A stretch of DNA of 64,000 nt from G963663315 sp963663315 (GTDB taxonomy: Bacteria > Pseudomonadota > Gammaproteobacteria > Arenicellales > Poriferihabitantaceae). The notes under the pieces are model-generated. The model was not told where the DNA came from. It did no database searches and saw nothing but the letters and a program-made list of their open reading frames with translations. The translations under genes were made by a program, and so were the position numbers. Shown in pieces: positions 1 to 9,020 of this stretch (the stretch's first letter is position 1; each line of letters opens with the position of its first letter). The stretch is from positions 1,116,001-1,180,000 of the forward strand of contig OY760176.1 of the NCBI GenBank assembly GCA_963663315.1, given 5' to 3'.

Positions 1-324
1 GTTATAGGCAAGCGGGTGGCATTGCTCAATCGGGAAAAACTGGACCGCAACATGGATGTGTTCGTGTCAATTCGAACCAACCAGCATAACGCCAAATGGT
101 TCAGAAAGTTTTCAAATGTAGTGAATAGTATGCCGGAAGTAGTTGAATTCTATCGTATGAGTGGAGAAGTGGATTATCTGATGCGTGTGGTCGTGACGGA
201 CATGAAAGCATACGACCGATTCTATCAACGGCTGATCGAGCAAATAGATATCAATGACGTCAGCTCGAATTTTGCGATGGAACAAATCAAATATACCACT
301 GCAATCCCCCTGTACAAAACTTAA
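1..324 (+). CDS. Lrp/AsnC family transcriptional regulator, C-terminal part
   Basis: The reading frame is open from base 1, so the gene begins before the window; only the last 107 residues are seen. They match the effector-binding (RAM) domain of Lrp/AsnC regulators, which folds as an alpha-beta sandwich, oligomerises and binds amino acids. Recognisable elements are the VALLNREKL strand, the FYRMSGEVDYLMRV segment (family pattern 'G.yDyll.v') and the C-terminal end near TAIPLYK. The DNA-binding helix-turn-helix would lie upstream. The gene ends 108 bases before a peptide ABC transporter operon on the same strand, with an inverted repeat between them, so local control of that operon is plausible but is inference. 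Confidence 0.85.
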   Translation, partial: VIGKRVALLNREKLDRNMDVFVSIRTNQHNAKWFRKFSNVVNSMPEVVEFYRMSGEVDYLMRVVVTDMKAYDRFYQRLIEQIDINDVSSNFAMEQIKYTTAIPLYKT

Positions 325-338
325 GTCCGTTCTCTGAA

Positions 339-371
339 ATCAAATTGAGCGCCCCAGACACACAATTTGAT
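339..371. promoter_or_regulatory. Perfect 9-bp inverted repeat and candidate promoter before the opp operon
   Basis: ATCAAATTG (339-347) and CAATTTGAT (363-371) are exact inverted copies separated by 15 bases. The right arm overlaps a possible -35 (TTGATC, 367-372), which has TATCAT (390-395) at 17-base spacing as a candidate -10. There is no U tract, so an operator is more likely than a terminator for the upstream regulator gene. Binding by the neighbouring Lrp-like protein is inference. Confidence 0.4.
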
Positions 372-432
372 CCTGTCAGATGCTTGGCCTATCATTATAA
401 AGAGAAAAGGAAACCTGCTCCGGAGAGCGTGG

Positions 433-2061
433 ATGAAACAGAAATTTGTTGTTACCCTGATCATGTCGATTTTTGTTCTGACCAACTGGGATATTGTCCA
501 TGCGGTAACTTCGCATCCGGTTACCGGCGAATCTCTCTCGGATAACCAGACCTTCACATACCGTCTGCTCGACGAAGTTCCGACACTTGATCCGCAGTTG
601 AATCAGGACTCGGAAGGCTTTAATGTGCTGCGTGATCTGTTCGAAGGGCTGTTCAACCAGAATTCAGAGGGCAATCCGGTACCGGGGGTTGCCGAGCGAT
701 ACATTGCATCGAATCTGAATCACACCTATATCTTTTATCTTCGCAAGAATGCGAAATGGTCGAACGGTGACCCGGTAACCGCCGATGATTTTGTTTATGC
801 CTGGCGGCGGGCAGTCGACCCGGCAACGGCCTCACCCTATGCGTGGTACGTCGAGTTGACCTCGGTCGTGAATGCGGCGGCAATTATTGCCGGAGAAAAA
901 CCGCCATCTGAACTCGGCGTAAAGGCGCTTGACGACCATACACTGGAAGTGCGCCTTGAACAATCACTGCCCTATTTCCCGGAAATGACTACCTATGCGA
1001 CATTTTTTCCTGCACACCGGCCAACCATCGAGGCTCACGGGTCAGCCTGGACACGACCCGGCAACATGGTTTCGAACGGGGCTTATGTATTGACCGACCA
1101 CGTGCCGAATGAATACCACTCACGCCAGCGCAATCCGATGTACTGGAACAATCAGGCAACCATTATCGAGAAAGTGACAGGAAGGGTTATCAATGACGAG
1201 AATCAGGCATTGACACGGTATCTTGCAGACGAGCTTGATCAGACAGGCATCCCCGCTGGCCAGTACCCGAATCTCAAGAATCTGTACCCCGACGAGGCCA
1301 CCTCTGCTCCGCTTCTGTGTACCTATTATTTTGCTATCAACCACACCGATAGTGCAAATCCGGCGCTTCGGAATGTCAAGGTCAGAAAAGCATTATCCTG
1401 GTCACTTGATCGTGATGTACTGGTTGATTCCGTACTCAAGGGCGGGCAGTATCCCGCGTATAACTTTACGCACAGGGCAACTGCCGGATTCGAACCGCCG
1501 GTGATTGAATATGGAACATTGACCCAGACTGAGCGGGATGCCGAGGCCAAAAGACTGATGGCGGAGGCCGGGTATGGCGCTGACACACCCTTGAATCTGA
1601 AGCTGATCTACAACACTTCTGAATCGCACAAACAGATTGTAACTGTTGCCTCGCAAATGTGGAAACAGAAACTCGGAGTCGAAACCGAGCTCGTCAACTT
1701 CGAGTGGAAAACCTATCTCGACATACGCAAAAACCAGCAGTTCGACCTCGCGCGCGCGGGCTGGTGCGGCGATTATAACGAAGCTTCCACCTTCCTTGAT
1801 CTGATGACCAGTACATCCGGGGCAAACGACGGCCGCTATTCCAACTCGCAGGTGGACGCACTGATGCGGGAATCAAAAACACTGACCGACCCGAAGCCCA
1901 ACTATTACCAGGTAGAGATGATGATCGCCGATGACATGGCAATTATCCCCATCTACCACTATACCAGTGTCTTCATGCTGAAGTCCGATATCAAGGGTTG
2001 GCCCTACAACAACGTCCAACAGAACTGGTACTCAAAAGATCTCTATCGGTCTGCACATTGA
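433..2061 (+). CDS. Peptide ABC transporter substrate-binding protein (OppA-like)
   Basis: This is a periplasmic binding protein of the SBP_bac_5 (peptide/nickel) family, which captures oligopeptides for the permease encoded just downstream. I start it at the ATG at 433, preceded by a GGAGAG ribosome site, giving 542 residues; the frame is open further upstream but without support. Residues 1-24 form a signal peptide ending near VHA. OppA-type features follow: 'VPTLDPQ', the lobe-I sequence 'LRKNAKWSNGDPVTADDFVYAWRR' region, and the C-terminal YHYTSVFMLK region. It is the first gene of a five-gene operon with two permeases and two ATPases. Substrate cannot be told from sequence; oligopeptide is the family default. 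Confidence 0.9.
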   Translation: MKQKFVVTLIMSIFVLTNWDIVHAVTSHPVTGESLSDNQTFTYRLLDEVPTLDPQLNQDSEGFNVLRDLFEGLFNQNSEGNPVPGVAERYIASNLNHTYIFYLRKNAKWSNGDPVTADDFVYAWRRAVDPATASPYAWYVELTSVVNAAAIIAGEKPPSELGVKALDDHTLEVRLEQSLPYFPEMTTYATFFPAHRPTIEAHGSAWTRPGNMVSNGAYVLTDHVPNEYHSRQRNPMYWNNQATIIEKVTGRVINDENQALTRYLADELDQTGIPAGQYPNLKNLYPDEATSAPLLCTYYFAINHTDSANPALRNVKVRKALSWSLDRDVLVDSVLKGGQYPAYNFTHRATAGFEPPVIEYGTLTQTERDAEAKRLMAEAGYGADTPLNLKLIYNTSESHKQIVTVASQMWKQKLGVETELVNFEWKTYLDIRKNQQFDLARAGWCGDYNEASTFLDLMTSTSGANDGRYSNSQVDALMRESKTLTDPKPNYYQVEMMIADDMAIIPIYHYTSVFMLKSDIKGWPYNNVQQNWYSKDLYRSAH

Positions 2062-2080
2062 GCCTAAGGCCGGTGAAGCC

Positions 2081-3004
2081 ATGACTTCCTATATTCTTCG
2101 ACGGTTCATGATCGCCGTACCGACGATCCTGATCCTGATCATATTTTCGTTCATGTTGATGTATGCAGCCCCCGGCAGTCCTTTCGTCGGCGAACGCCCG
2201 ATGTCCCCGGAAGTCCTCGCAAATATTGAAGCCAAATACGGTCTTGACCGTCCGTTTTACCAACAGATGTTCATCTATATCCGGGGCATCGTCATCGACT
2301 TCGACTTCGGCCCTTCCTTTATCTACAAGGACCGCACGGTCAACGACATCATCGCACAAGGGTTTCCCGTAACTCTGACCTATGGCTTCCTGGCCTTTGT
2401 CATCAGCGTCAGTACGGGAACATTACTTGGTGTGGCCGCAGCGGTCCGCCAGAACTCCTGGCTCGATTATCTGGCAGTCGGCGTATCGATCGGCGCACAG
2501 GTGCTGCCCAATTTTGTAATGGCGCCAATCCTCGTGCTGGTATTCACTCTCTGGCTTGGCTGGCTGCCAGGAGGCGGCTGGCAGGGTGGCCAGCTTCCTT
2601 ATCTGGTGATGCCAGTGATCGCCCTTTCGACCAGCTTTATGGCATCAATTGCACGAATTACCCGATCATCAATGCTGGAGGTACTGAACGCCGATTTCAT
2701 TCTTACTGCACGCGCCAAGGGTCTGCCTCTGCGCCGGATAATATTTCGTCATGCCCTGAAACCGGCCATGCTGCCGGTCATCTCCTACCTCAGCCCCACC
2801 TTTGTCGGTATGATCACTGGCTCAGTGGTGATTGACATGTATTTCTCAACCGGTGGCATCGGACAGTATTTCGTCAATGCCGCCATCAATCGGGATTATT
2901 CGCTGATTATGGGGGTCACTATCCTTACCGGCACGTTGACGGTACTGTTCAACCTGCTGGCCGATGTGGCCTACGCACTGATCGACCCAAGGATCCGCTA
3001 TTGA
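2081..3004 (+). CDS. Peptide ABC transporter permease, OppB type
   Basis: Inner-membrane permease of 307 residues, one of the two channel subunits of the peptide importer. An N-terminal helix (IAVPTILILIIFSFMLMY) is followed by the family segment 'YGLDRPFYQQ' and about five further membrane helices. The EAA loop that contacts the ATPases is at about residues 205-230 (LTARAKGLPLRRIIFRHALK). The gene lies 19 bases after the binding protein and 19 bases before the OppC-type partner, all in one direction, so co-transcription is very likely. Confidence 0.92.
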   Translation: MTSYILRRFMIAVPTILILIIFSFMLMYAAPGSPFVGERPMSPEVLANIEAKYGLDRPFYQQMFIYIRGIVIDFDFGPSFIYKDRTVNDIIAQGFPVTLTYGFLAFVISVSTGTLLGVAAAVRQNSWLDYLAVGVSIGAQVLPNFVMAPILVLVFTLWLGWLPGGGWQGGQLPYLVMPVIALSTSFMASIARITRSSMLEVLNADFILTARAKGLPLRRIIFRHALKPAMLPVISYLSPTFVGMITGSVVIDMYFSTGGIGQYFVNAAINRDYSLIMGVTILTGTLTVLFNLLADVAYALIDPRIRY

Positions 3005-3023
3005 ACCACGGTCGGGGGACGTG

Positions 3024-3950
3024 ATGAACCTTCCGATTCGGATTCGGATCAAAACCGCTGATGTGCCGGGGAGCGTAACCGGACGCTCACTGTGGCAGGA
3101 TGCCAGTACACGGTTTTTTCGCAATCGTGCCGCAGTTATCAGTCTTCTGGCCCTTTTGTCTGTGGGCATGTTTGCCATCGTCGGCCCCTGGCTGGCTGGC
3201 TGGTCCGATGAAACAATTGACTGGAATGTCCTCGGCAATGTCAAATCCGTTGGCATACCTTCGTTTGCAACCGGCCACTATTTTGGCACTGATGAACTTG
3301 GGCGCGACCTGTTTGTCCGTACCGCCATGGGCGCCCGGGTATCGCTGATGGTGGGCGTTATCGGCGCCTTGATCGCGGTCGTCGTTGGCACACTCTACGG
3401 AACCGTGGCTGGCTATTTTGGTGGCAGAACCGACAACATCATGATGCGTATCGTCGATGTCATGATGTCAATCCCGTACATGTTCGTGCTGATCCTGTTG
3501 CTTGTGGTTTTCGGTCGTTCAATCATCCTTTTGTTCATCGGTATAGGACTGGTTTCCTGGCTCGACATGGCCCGCATCATACGCGGCCAGACGCTCAGCA
3601 TCAAGAACCTGGAATTTGTCGAAAATGCGGTCGTCACCGGGGTCCCGTCCGCCTCGATCATCCTGCGTCATATCATCCCGAACCTCCTCGGAATTGCCAT
3701 CGTTTATGCCACTTTGCTTGTTCCGAACATGATCATCTACGAAAGTTTCATCAGTTTTCTGGGGCTCGGTGTACAGGAGCCCGACACATCGCTCGGCGCA
3801 TTGATCAGCAGCGGCGCTTCACAGATGCAGTATGGCACGCTCTGGCAACTCGGCTTCCCGCTGTTTTTCTTCATCGTCACACTCTCCGGGTTTTTCTTTG
3901 TGGGGGACGGCTTGCGTGATGCGCTCGACCCGAAGGATAGCGGCCGGTGA
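3024..3950 (+). CDS. Peptide ABC transporter permease, OppC type
   Basis: Second channel subunit, 308 residues from the ATG at 3024, which follows a GGGGGA ribosome site; a GTG immediately before (3021) is an alternative. It has the OppC plan: a cytoplasmic N-terminus, a first helix near residue 40, the periplasmic 'FGTDELGRDLF' motif typical of DppC/OppC proteins, then five helices with an EAA loop (ENAVVTGVPSASIILRHIIP). The last four bases overlap the start of the next gene (GTGA), which suggests translational coupling to the ATPase genes. Confidence 0.92.
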   Translation: MNLPIRIRIKTADVPGSVTGRSLWQDASTRFFRNRAAVISLLALLSVGMFAIVGPWLAGWSDETIDWNVLGNVKSVGIPSFATGHYFGTDELGRDLFVRTAMGARVSLMVGVIGALIAVVVGTLYGTVAGYFGGRTDNIMMRIVDVMMSIPYMFVLILLLVVFGRSIILLFIGIGLVSWLDMARIIRGQTLSIKNLEFVENAVVTGVPSASIILRHIIPNLLGIAIVYATLLVPNMIIYESFISFLGLGVQEPDTSLGALISSGASQMQYGTLWQLGFPLFFFIVTLSGFFFVGDGLRDALDPKDSGR

Positions 3951-4915
3951 GCCTGTTGCAGGTTCGTAACCTGGAAGTGACTTTCGCAACTGCGGATGGC
4001 CCCGTACATGCAGTCAACGGAGTTAACTTTGATGTCGACTCCGGTGAGATTCTGGCAATTGTAGGTGAAAGTGGCTCCGGCAAAAGCCAGACAGCTTTTG
4101 CAATCATGGGGCTGCTCTCACGTCGGGGACAGGCAAGCGGCTCAGTAAAGTTCGACGGCAGGGAAATACTCGGTATCCCGGAACCGGCGCTTGCCGGAAT
4201 CCGGGCAACCGAAATCGCGATAATCTTCCAGAATCCAATGACTTCCCTGAATCCCTTCATGCGCATTTCCGAACAGATGACCGAAGTGCTGATGCAGCAT
4301 GAAAACCTGTCGAAACGAGCTGCACTCGATCAGTGCATTCGGATGCTTGATGCAGTGCAGATACCGGATGCCCGGGAACGGATCGGCATGTTCCCGCACG
4401 AATGTTCGGGCGGCATGCGTCAGAGAATCATGATAGCCATATCACTCCTTTGCCGCCCCCGGATTCTGATTGCAGATGAACCGACAACAGCGCTTGATGT
4501 AACGGTTCAGGCGCAGATTGTCGACCTTTTGAAGAGCGTCCGGGATCAATTCGGCACGACCATCATCCTGATTACCCATGACCTTGGACTGGTTGCCGGA
4601 ATAAGTGACCGGATCATGGTAATGTACGGCGGACAAGTCATGGAATGTGGACCGACGGACGTGATCTTCTCTGCACCCAGCCACCCCTATACGTCTGCGC
4701 TGCTTGATACCATTCCACGTCTTGACCGCGGCCAGGAAGAACTGCGCGTGATTGTCGGCGATCCTCCCGATATGCTTGCTCTGCCTGCGGGCTGTCCGTT
4801 CCAACCTCGCTGCCCCGCCCGTCTGCCGAAATGTGCTGACACCCGACCGGTTCTCGAAACAACCGGCAAGCGGTCGCGGGCCTGTCATCTCCACTGCCCG
4901 GCAACATCACAATGA
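3947..4915 (+). CDS. Peptide ABC transporter ATPase, OppD type
   Basis: ATP-binding subunit, 322 residues, starting at a GTG that overlaps the permease stop. Walker A is GESGSGKS (residues 40-47), the signature is SGGMRQR and Walker B is ILIADEPTTALD. The C-terminal oligopeptide-transporter extension has the cysteine-rich CPFQPRCPARLPKC region typical of OppD/DppD, where it can bind an iron-sulfur cluster. It overlaps the OppF-type gene by four bases. It pairs with that protein to drive peptide import. Confidence 0.93.
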   Translation: MSLLQVRNLEVTFATADGPVHAVNGVNFDVDSGEILAIVGESGSGKSQTAFAIMGLLSRRGQASGSVKFDGREILGIPEPALAGIRATEIAIIFQNPMTSLNPFMRISEQMTEVLMQHENLSKRAALDQCIRMLDAVQIPDARERIGMFPHECSGGMRQRIMIAISLLCRPRILIADEPTTALDVTVQAQIVDLLKSVRDQFGTTIILITHDLGLVAGISDRIMVMYGGQVMECGPTDVIFSAPSHPYTSALLDTIPRLDRGQEELRVIVGDPPDMLALPAGCPFQPRCPARLPKCADTRPVLETTGKRSRACHLHCPATSQ

Positions 4916-5916
4916 CGACATTGCTGACCGTCGAAAATCTTGAGATCAACTTCCACGTTCCCACTCGCGGTCACTGGCCCTGGACGCCGCCACGAACCCT
5001 GACGGCTGTCAGCGGAATCTCGTTCGACCTCGACAGACAGGAAACACTCGGCATTGTCGGCGAAAGCGGCTCGGGCAAAACCACACTTGTCCGGGCCATC
5101 GTCGGCACAGTTCCGATCAGCGCCGGACGGGTATTATGGGACGGGACGGACCTGACCCGCATGGACCGTCGTTCACGACGCAGGGTCCGCAGGGATATGC
5201 CGATGATTTTCCAGGATCCTCTTGCGGCGCTGAATCCTCGTATGACCGTAGGGCAAATCATAGCGGAGCCACTTCACACACATAGCTCAGATGCTTCAAA
5301 AGCCGAAGTCCGCTCCCGCGTCGGTGAGATCATGGAACGGGTCGGACTCCTGCCCAATCTGGCCAACCGGTACCCGCATGAGTTCTCCGGCGGTCAGTGC
5401 CAGCGTATCGGAATTGCCCGTGCACTCATTCTGAAACCCCGGCTCGTTATCTGCGACGAACCGGTTGCCGCTCTTGATGTATCCGTACGGGCGCAGGTGG
5501 TCAACCTGTTACAGAATCTTCAAAGGGAATTCGGGCTGGCGCTGATTGTGATCAGCCATGATCTGAGCGTGGTCAGAAGCATTTCAAACCGCACCCTGGT
5601 AATGTATCTCGGGCAAATGATGGAACTCGCACCGACCTCAAGACTGCTCGCCGAACCACACCATCCTTATACCCGTGCACTGATTGCGTCGGTCCCGATT
5701 CCCGACCCGGTTGCGGAACGGATGCGGCCTCGACCAATCCTTCAGGGTAACCTGCCGTCACCGTTCAACCCACCCGCGGGGTGTGCGTTTGAAAGCCGAT
5801 GCCCACAAGCTCAAGAAAACTGCGCCCGCAGCCGACCGGCGCTTGAAAGCATTGCGACCAACCACCTGGTCGCATGCCCGTATCACGGACAACCGCGCCA
5901 GGACTCCCCGGCTTGA
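4912..5916 (+). CDS. Peptide ABC transporter ATPase, OppF type
   Basis: Second ATPase of the importer, 334 residues. Walker A is GESGSGKTT, the signature is FSGGQCQR and Walker B is LVICDEPVAALD; the C-terminal extension again has spaced cysteines (CAFESRCPQAQENC). The N-terminus includes an insertion rich in Trp and Pro (residues 14-25) before the first strand completes, as seen in many OppF proteins. It is the last gene of the operon; its stop codon lies in the loop of a 7-bp hairpin (5904-5924). Confidence 0.93.
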   Translation: MTTLLTVENLEINFHVPTRGHWPWTPPRTLTAVSGISFDLDRQETLGIVGESGSGKTTLVRAIVGTVPISAGRVLWDGTDLTRMDRRSRRRVRRDMPMIFQDPLAALNPRMTVGQIIAEPLHTHSSDASKAEVRSRVGEIMERVGLLPNLANRYPHEFSGGQCQRIGIARALILKPRLVICDEPVAALDVSVRAQVVNLLQNLQREFGLALIVISHDLSVVRSISNRTLVMYLGQMMELAPTSRLLAEPHHPYTRALIASVPIPDPVAERMRPRPILQGNLPSPFNPPAGCAFESRCPQAQENCARSRPALESIATNHLVACPYHGQPRQDSPA

Positions 5917-5924
5917 TCGGGGAG
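5904..5924. terminator. Hairpin spanning the end of the opp operon
   Basis: CTCCCCG and CGGGGAG are perfect 7-bp arms around a 7-base loop that contains the stop codon of the OppF-type gene. No U run follows, so it may act only as a weak or Rho-assisted terminator or as a transcript-end stabiliser between two convergent operons. Confidence 0.35.
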
Positions 5925-5952
5925 CGTAGGGACAGGTCCCTGTGCCTGTCCG
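5925..5952. repeat. Dispersed hairpin repeat, copy 1
   Basis: CGTAGGGACAGG-TCCCTGTG-CCTGTCCG forms a hairpin with arms GGACAGG/CCTGTCC. A second copy with the same frame but different stem bases (GGACAAC/GTTGTCC) lies at 62705-62731. Both copies are intergenic. The family is REP-like in size and position. Confidence 0.6.
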
Positions 5953-6006
5953 CCGCCAGCGGGACACCGGATGATTCCAGCCATACCGGACATATTCGGG
6001 TACGGT

Positions 6007-7080
6007 TCAAAACCAGTTGTCATTCCGGTCTACACCGTGACAGGCAACCAGATTACCCGAATCGGATTTCTTCAGTTCGGGAATGACCTGTTTGCATATC
6101 TCCCGCACATGCGGGCAACGGGCGTGAAATACGCATCCGGCGGGGAGATTCATCGGTGTCGGCACCTCCCCTTCCAGTTTGACATAGCGGGTATCGTACC
6201 TGGCTTTATCCCTGCCCAGTTTTGGTGTCGCGCTGAGCAGTGCCCGGGTATAGGGGTGCCTGGGGGTGGAAAATACTTCCGGGGTTTTGCCGAATTCACA
6301 AATCTGACCGAGATACATCACGGCCACCCGACTGCCAAAATGCTCAACAACCGAAAGGTCGTGAGAGATGAACAGATAAGTCAGGCCGCGTTCTTCCCTG
6401 GCCTGCATCAGCAGATTGAGAACCTGTGCCTGAATTGAAACGTCCAGCGCCGAGACCGGCTCATCCGCAACAATAAATTCCGGATCTACTATCAATGCCC
6501 GCGCTATGCTGATTCGCTGACGTTGTCCTCCTGAAAACTCATGCGGATATCTGGAACCCCAGCCGGCATCCACGCCGACAGATTCCATCACTCGGGCAAC
6601 GGTTTCCCGCCGCTCATTCCCGGACATATCCGGGAAATGAAATTGAGCGGGTTCCAGCAGGGTTGCCGAGACGGTTTTTCTTGGATTCAGTGAAGCATAA
6701 GGATTCTGGAATACCATTTGCATCTTCTTTCTGTAAGGCAGCAATTGAGCGCGTTCCAGATTATCAATCCGATTGCCCTGATAATAGATTGCACCACGGG
6801 TAGGCGATAGCAAGCCCATGATAATTCTGCCGACGGTGGTTTTACCGCATCCGCTCTCCCCGACCAGGCATAGCGCCTCACCCTTGCGTACTTCGAGCGT
6901 AATCCCATTGAGCGCTTTTACCAGTTCAACATTGCGGGTCAGTCTGCCGTGGCGAAATGAAAGCTGATCGAGCAATCCGCCCGACACGTTGAAGTGTTTG
7001 TAAAGGTCATGCACCTTTAACAAGGGGGGAGAGTCGGTTTTACTGGTCGATGTCATCATGTTTTGCAGTTGATCAGTCAT
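6007..7080 (-). CDS. Peptide ABC transporter ATPase, OppF/DppF type (second system)
   Basis: ATPase of 357 residues. The chosen start is the ATG at 7080, which overlaps the upstream ATPase gene by 8 bases (ATGACTGA); a longer reading frame exists but would run deep into that gene. Walker A is GESGCGKTT, the signature FSGGQRQR and Walker B FIVADEPVSALD, followed by the C-terminal peptide-transporter extension with CVFHARCPHVREIC. It is the last gene of the second peptide transport operon, which converges on the first. Sequence is clearly different from the first system's OppF, so this is not a recent duplicate. Confidence 0.92.
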   Translation of the reverse strand: MTDQLQNMMTSTSKTDSPPLLKVHDLYKHFNVSGGLLDQLSFRHGRLTRNVELVKALNGITLEVRKGEALCLVGESGCGKTTVGRIIMGLLSPTRGAIYYQGNRIDNLERAQLLPYRKKMQMVFQNPYASLNPRKTVSATLLEPAQFHFPDMSGNERRETVARVMESVGVDAGWGSRYPHEFSGGQRQRISIARALIVDPEFIVADEPVSALDVSIQAQVLNLLMQAREERGLTYLFISHDLSVVEHFGSRVAVMYLGQICEFGKTPEVFSTPRHPYTRALLSATPKLGRDKARYDTRYVKLEGEVPTPMNLPAGCVFHARCPHVREICKQVIPELKKSDSGNLVACHGVDRNDNWF

Positions 7081-8041
7081 AACTGATCGGGAAATGACAT
7101 GAAACAGAGTGCTGCTTCTGCCCCCTGGGTTCAGGAAAATCGGTACGACAGATGTCCTGGGCAAATTGACAGCGGTCATGAAACGGACAACCAGCCGGAA
7201 TCGCGCCAAGTGACGGCATCACCCCTGGAATCTGGTTCAGCCTCGCCCCCGACCGTGCCATTTCCGGCAACGCATCAATCAACCCTCTGGTATAGGGATG
7301 CGATGGACGATTGATTATTTCCGAGGTCAGCCCCCGTTCGATGATACTTCCCGCATACATCACCAGAATACGTTGTGTCACCTGGTATACAACCCCGAGG
7401 TCGTGGCTGATCAGGATCAGTCCTACATCATAATCATTACAAAGTTGCAGCATCAATTCGAGAATTTCCGCCTGGATGGTCACGTCGAGCGCTGTGGTCG
7501 GTTCATCGGCAATAATCAACTGCGGGTTCGTCGAAAGCGCAATGGCAATTACAACCCGTTGACGCATACCACCTGACAATTGATGCGGGTATTGCTTCAA
7601 ACGCGACCCGGCAGAGGGAATGCGGACTGCTTCCAGCTTGCTCAGAGCGATTTTCCGTGCTTCGTTACGACTCACCGATTTATGCGCCAGTATCGTCTCT
7701 TCCATTTGTGTGCCAATCGTTAAAACCGGATTCAGCGTCATCATCGGATCCTGAAATATCATGCTGATCCTGTTGCCCCGTATACTGCGCAAGGTATCTT
7801 CATCCGCTTCGGCCAGATTGATGCCATCAAAATCAATTCTGCCGTTCGACAGGAACCCCGGTTTGCTGATGAGGTTCAGGATGGCAAACGCCGATATTGA
7901 TTTTCCTGCTCCGCTTTCTCCGACGATGCCGACCCGCTCTCCTTTCGACAAATCAAAACTGACATCCCTGATCGCAGTCACCCTGCCGGTTCGAAGCGGG
8001 AAAACCACTTCCAGGTTTTTTACCGATAATAGCGCTGTCAT
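7073..8041 (-). CDS. Peptide ABC transporter ATPase, OppD/DppD type (second system)
   Basis: ATPase of 322 residues with Walker A GESGAGKS, signature LSGGMRQR and Walker B LIIADEPTTALD, plus the C-terminal extension containing CPFHDRCQFAQDIC. It lies 20 bases after the OppC-type permease gene and overlaps the next ATPase gene by 8 bases. With that partner it forms the motor of the second peptide importer. Confidence 0.93.
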   Translation of the reverse strand: MTALLSVKNLEVVFPLRTGRVTAIRDVSFDLSKGERVGIVGESGAGKSISAFAILNLISKPGFLSNGRIDFDGINLAEADEDTLRSIRGNRISMIFQDPMMTLNPVLTIGTQMEETILAHKSVSRNEARKIALSKLEAVRIPSAGSRLKQYPHQLSGGMRQRVVIAIALSTNPQLIIADEPTTALDVTIQAEILELMLQLCNDYDVGLILISHDLGVVYQVTQRILVMYAGSIIERGLTSEIINRPSHPYTRGLIDALPEMARSGARLNQIPGVMPSLGAIPAGCPFHDRCQFAQDICRTDFPEPRGQKQHSVSCHFPISYD

Positions 8042-8061
8042 CGCAATCAGATCAGCCCCCG

Positions 8062-9006
8062 CTAACGATCGTAAACCTTCGGGTTGAGCGCATCGCGCAG
8101 CCAGTCACCGAGCAGATTAATAGACAAAATCAAAACGATCAATACCACCGCAGGCAGCAATGTAATCCACCATGAGCCACTGAAGATGAACTCGAATCCA
8201 TTCTTTATCATCGACCCGAGTGAGGGTTTGGTAACCGGCATCCCCAAGCCCAGAAATGACAGGGAGGCTTCTGTAATAATTGCGTTTGCTACCTGCACAG
8301 TGGAAATCACGATCAGCGGCGAAAAAGTATTGGGAAGGATGTGACGATAAATAATCGATATCGGCTTCAGCCCGATCACCCGGGCCGCATCGACATATTC
8401 CTTTTTCTTCTCGGCAAGTACACAGGCACGAACCGTGCGCGCATATTGTGGCCATTCTGCAATACCGATCACCAACACGATAACCACAATCGCAAAGTCC
8501 TCATAAAAACTGAGCCCGACCGTAGCCTGAAACAAGGCAAGGATAATGATGGCGACCATCAAGGTAGTAAATGACAACTGGATATCGGCGATACGCATCA
8601 GAAAACTGTCCAGCCGACCACCAAAATACCCTGAGATCAATCCGATCGAAATACCCAGCGCCGCCTGCAACACAGTCGCAAACACACCTATTACAATGGA
8701 TATGCCGGTGCCGTAAAGAAGGGTACTGAGCATATCCCTGCCCATCGCGTCTGTCCCCAGCAGAAACCGTTCATCAGCGCCCGCACTGCCGACCGGCGGA
8801 ATTTCCGAATCCATGATATCAATCCGGGTTTGATCCCAGGGATCATACGGCGCGATTACCGGGGACAGAATCGAGATCACGACAAAAACAAGCACAACCG
8901 CTGCACTGACCATAGCCACCCGGTTATGTACAAAACTATGGTAAACCGCTGAGTGCCTGAGCCGTTGCCAGACGCCGGGCTTTATCGTCAAGGATGTTCC
9001 AGTCAT
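8062..9006 (-). CDS. Peptide ABC transporter permease, OppC/DppC type (second system)
   Basis: Permease of 314 residues. It has a cytoplasmic N-terminus, a first helix around residues 30-50 (AAVVLVFVVISILSPVIAPY), the periplasmic LLGTDAMGRDML motif of the DppC/OppC family, and the EAA loop VDAARVIGLKPISIIYRHIL before the last helices. It follows the OppB-type gene by 14 bases and precedes the two ATPase genes. Confidence 0.92.
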   Translation of the reverse strand: MTGTSLTIKPGVWQRLRHSAVYHSFVHNRVAMVSAAVVLVFVVISILSPVIAPYDPWDQTRIDIMDSEIPPVGSAGADERFLLGTDAMGRDMLSTLLYGTGISIVIGVFATVLQAALGISIGLISGYFGGRLDSFLMRIADIQLSFTTLMVAIIILALFQATVGLSFYEDFAIVVIVLVIGIAEWPQYARTVRACVLAEKKKEYVDAARVIGLKPISIIYRHILPNTFSPLIVISTVQVANAIITEASLSFLGLGMPVTKPSLGSMIKNGFEFIFSGSWWITLLPAVVLIVLILSINLLGDWLRDALNPKVYDR

Positions 9007-9020
9007 GCGCAGATCATGGG

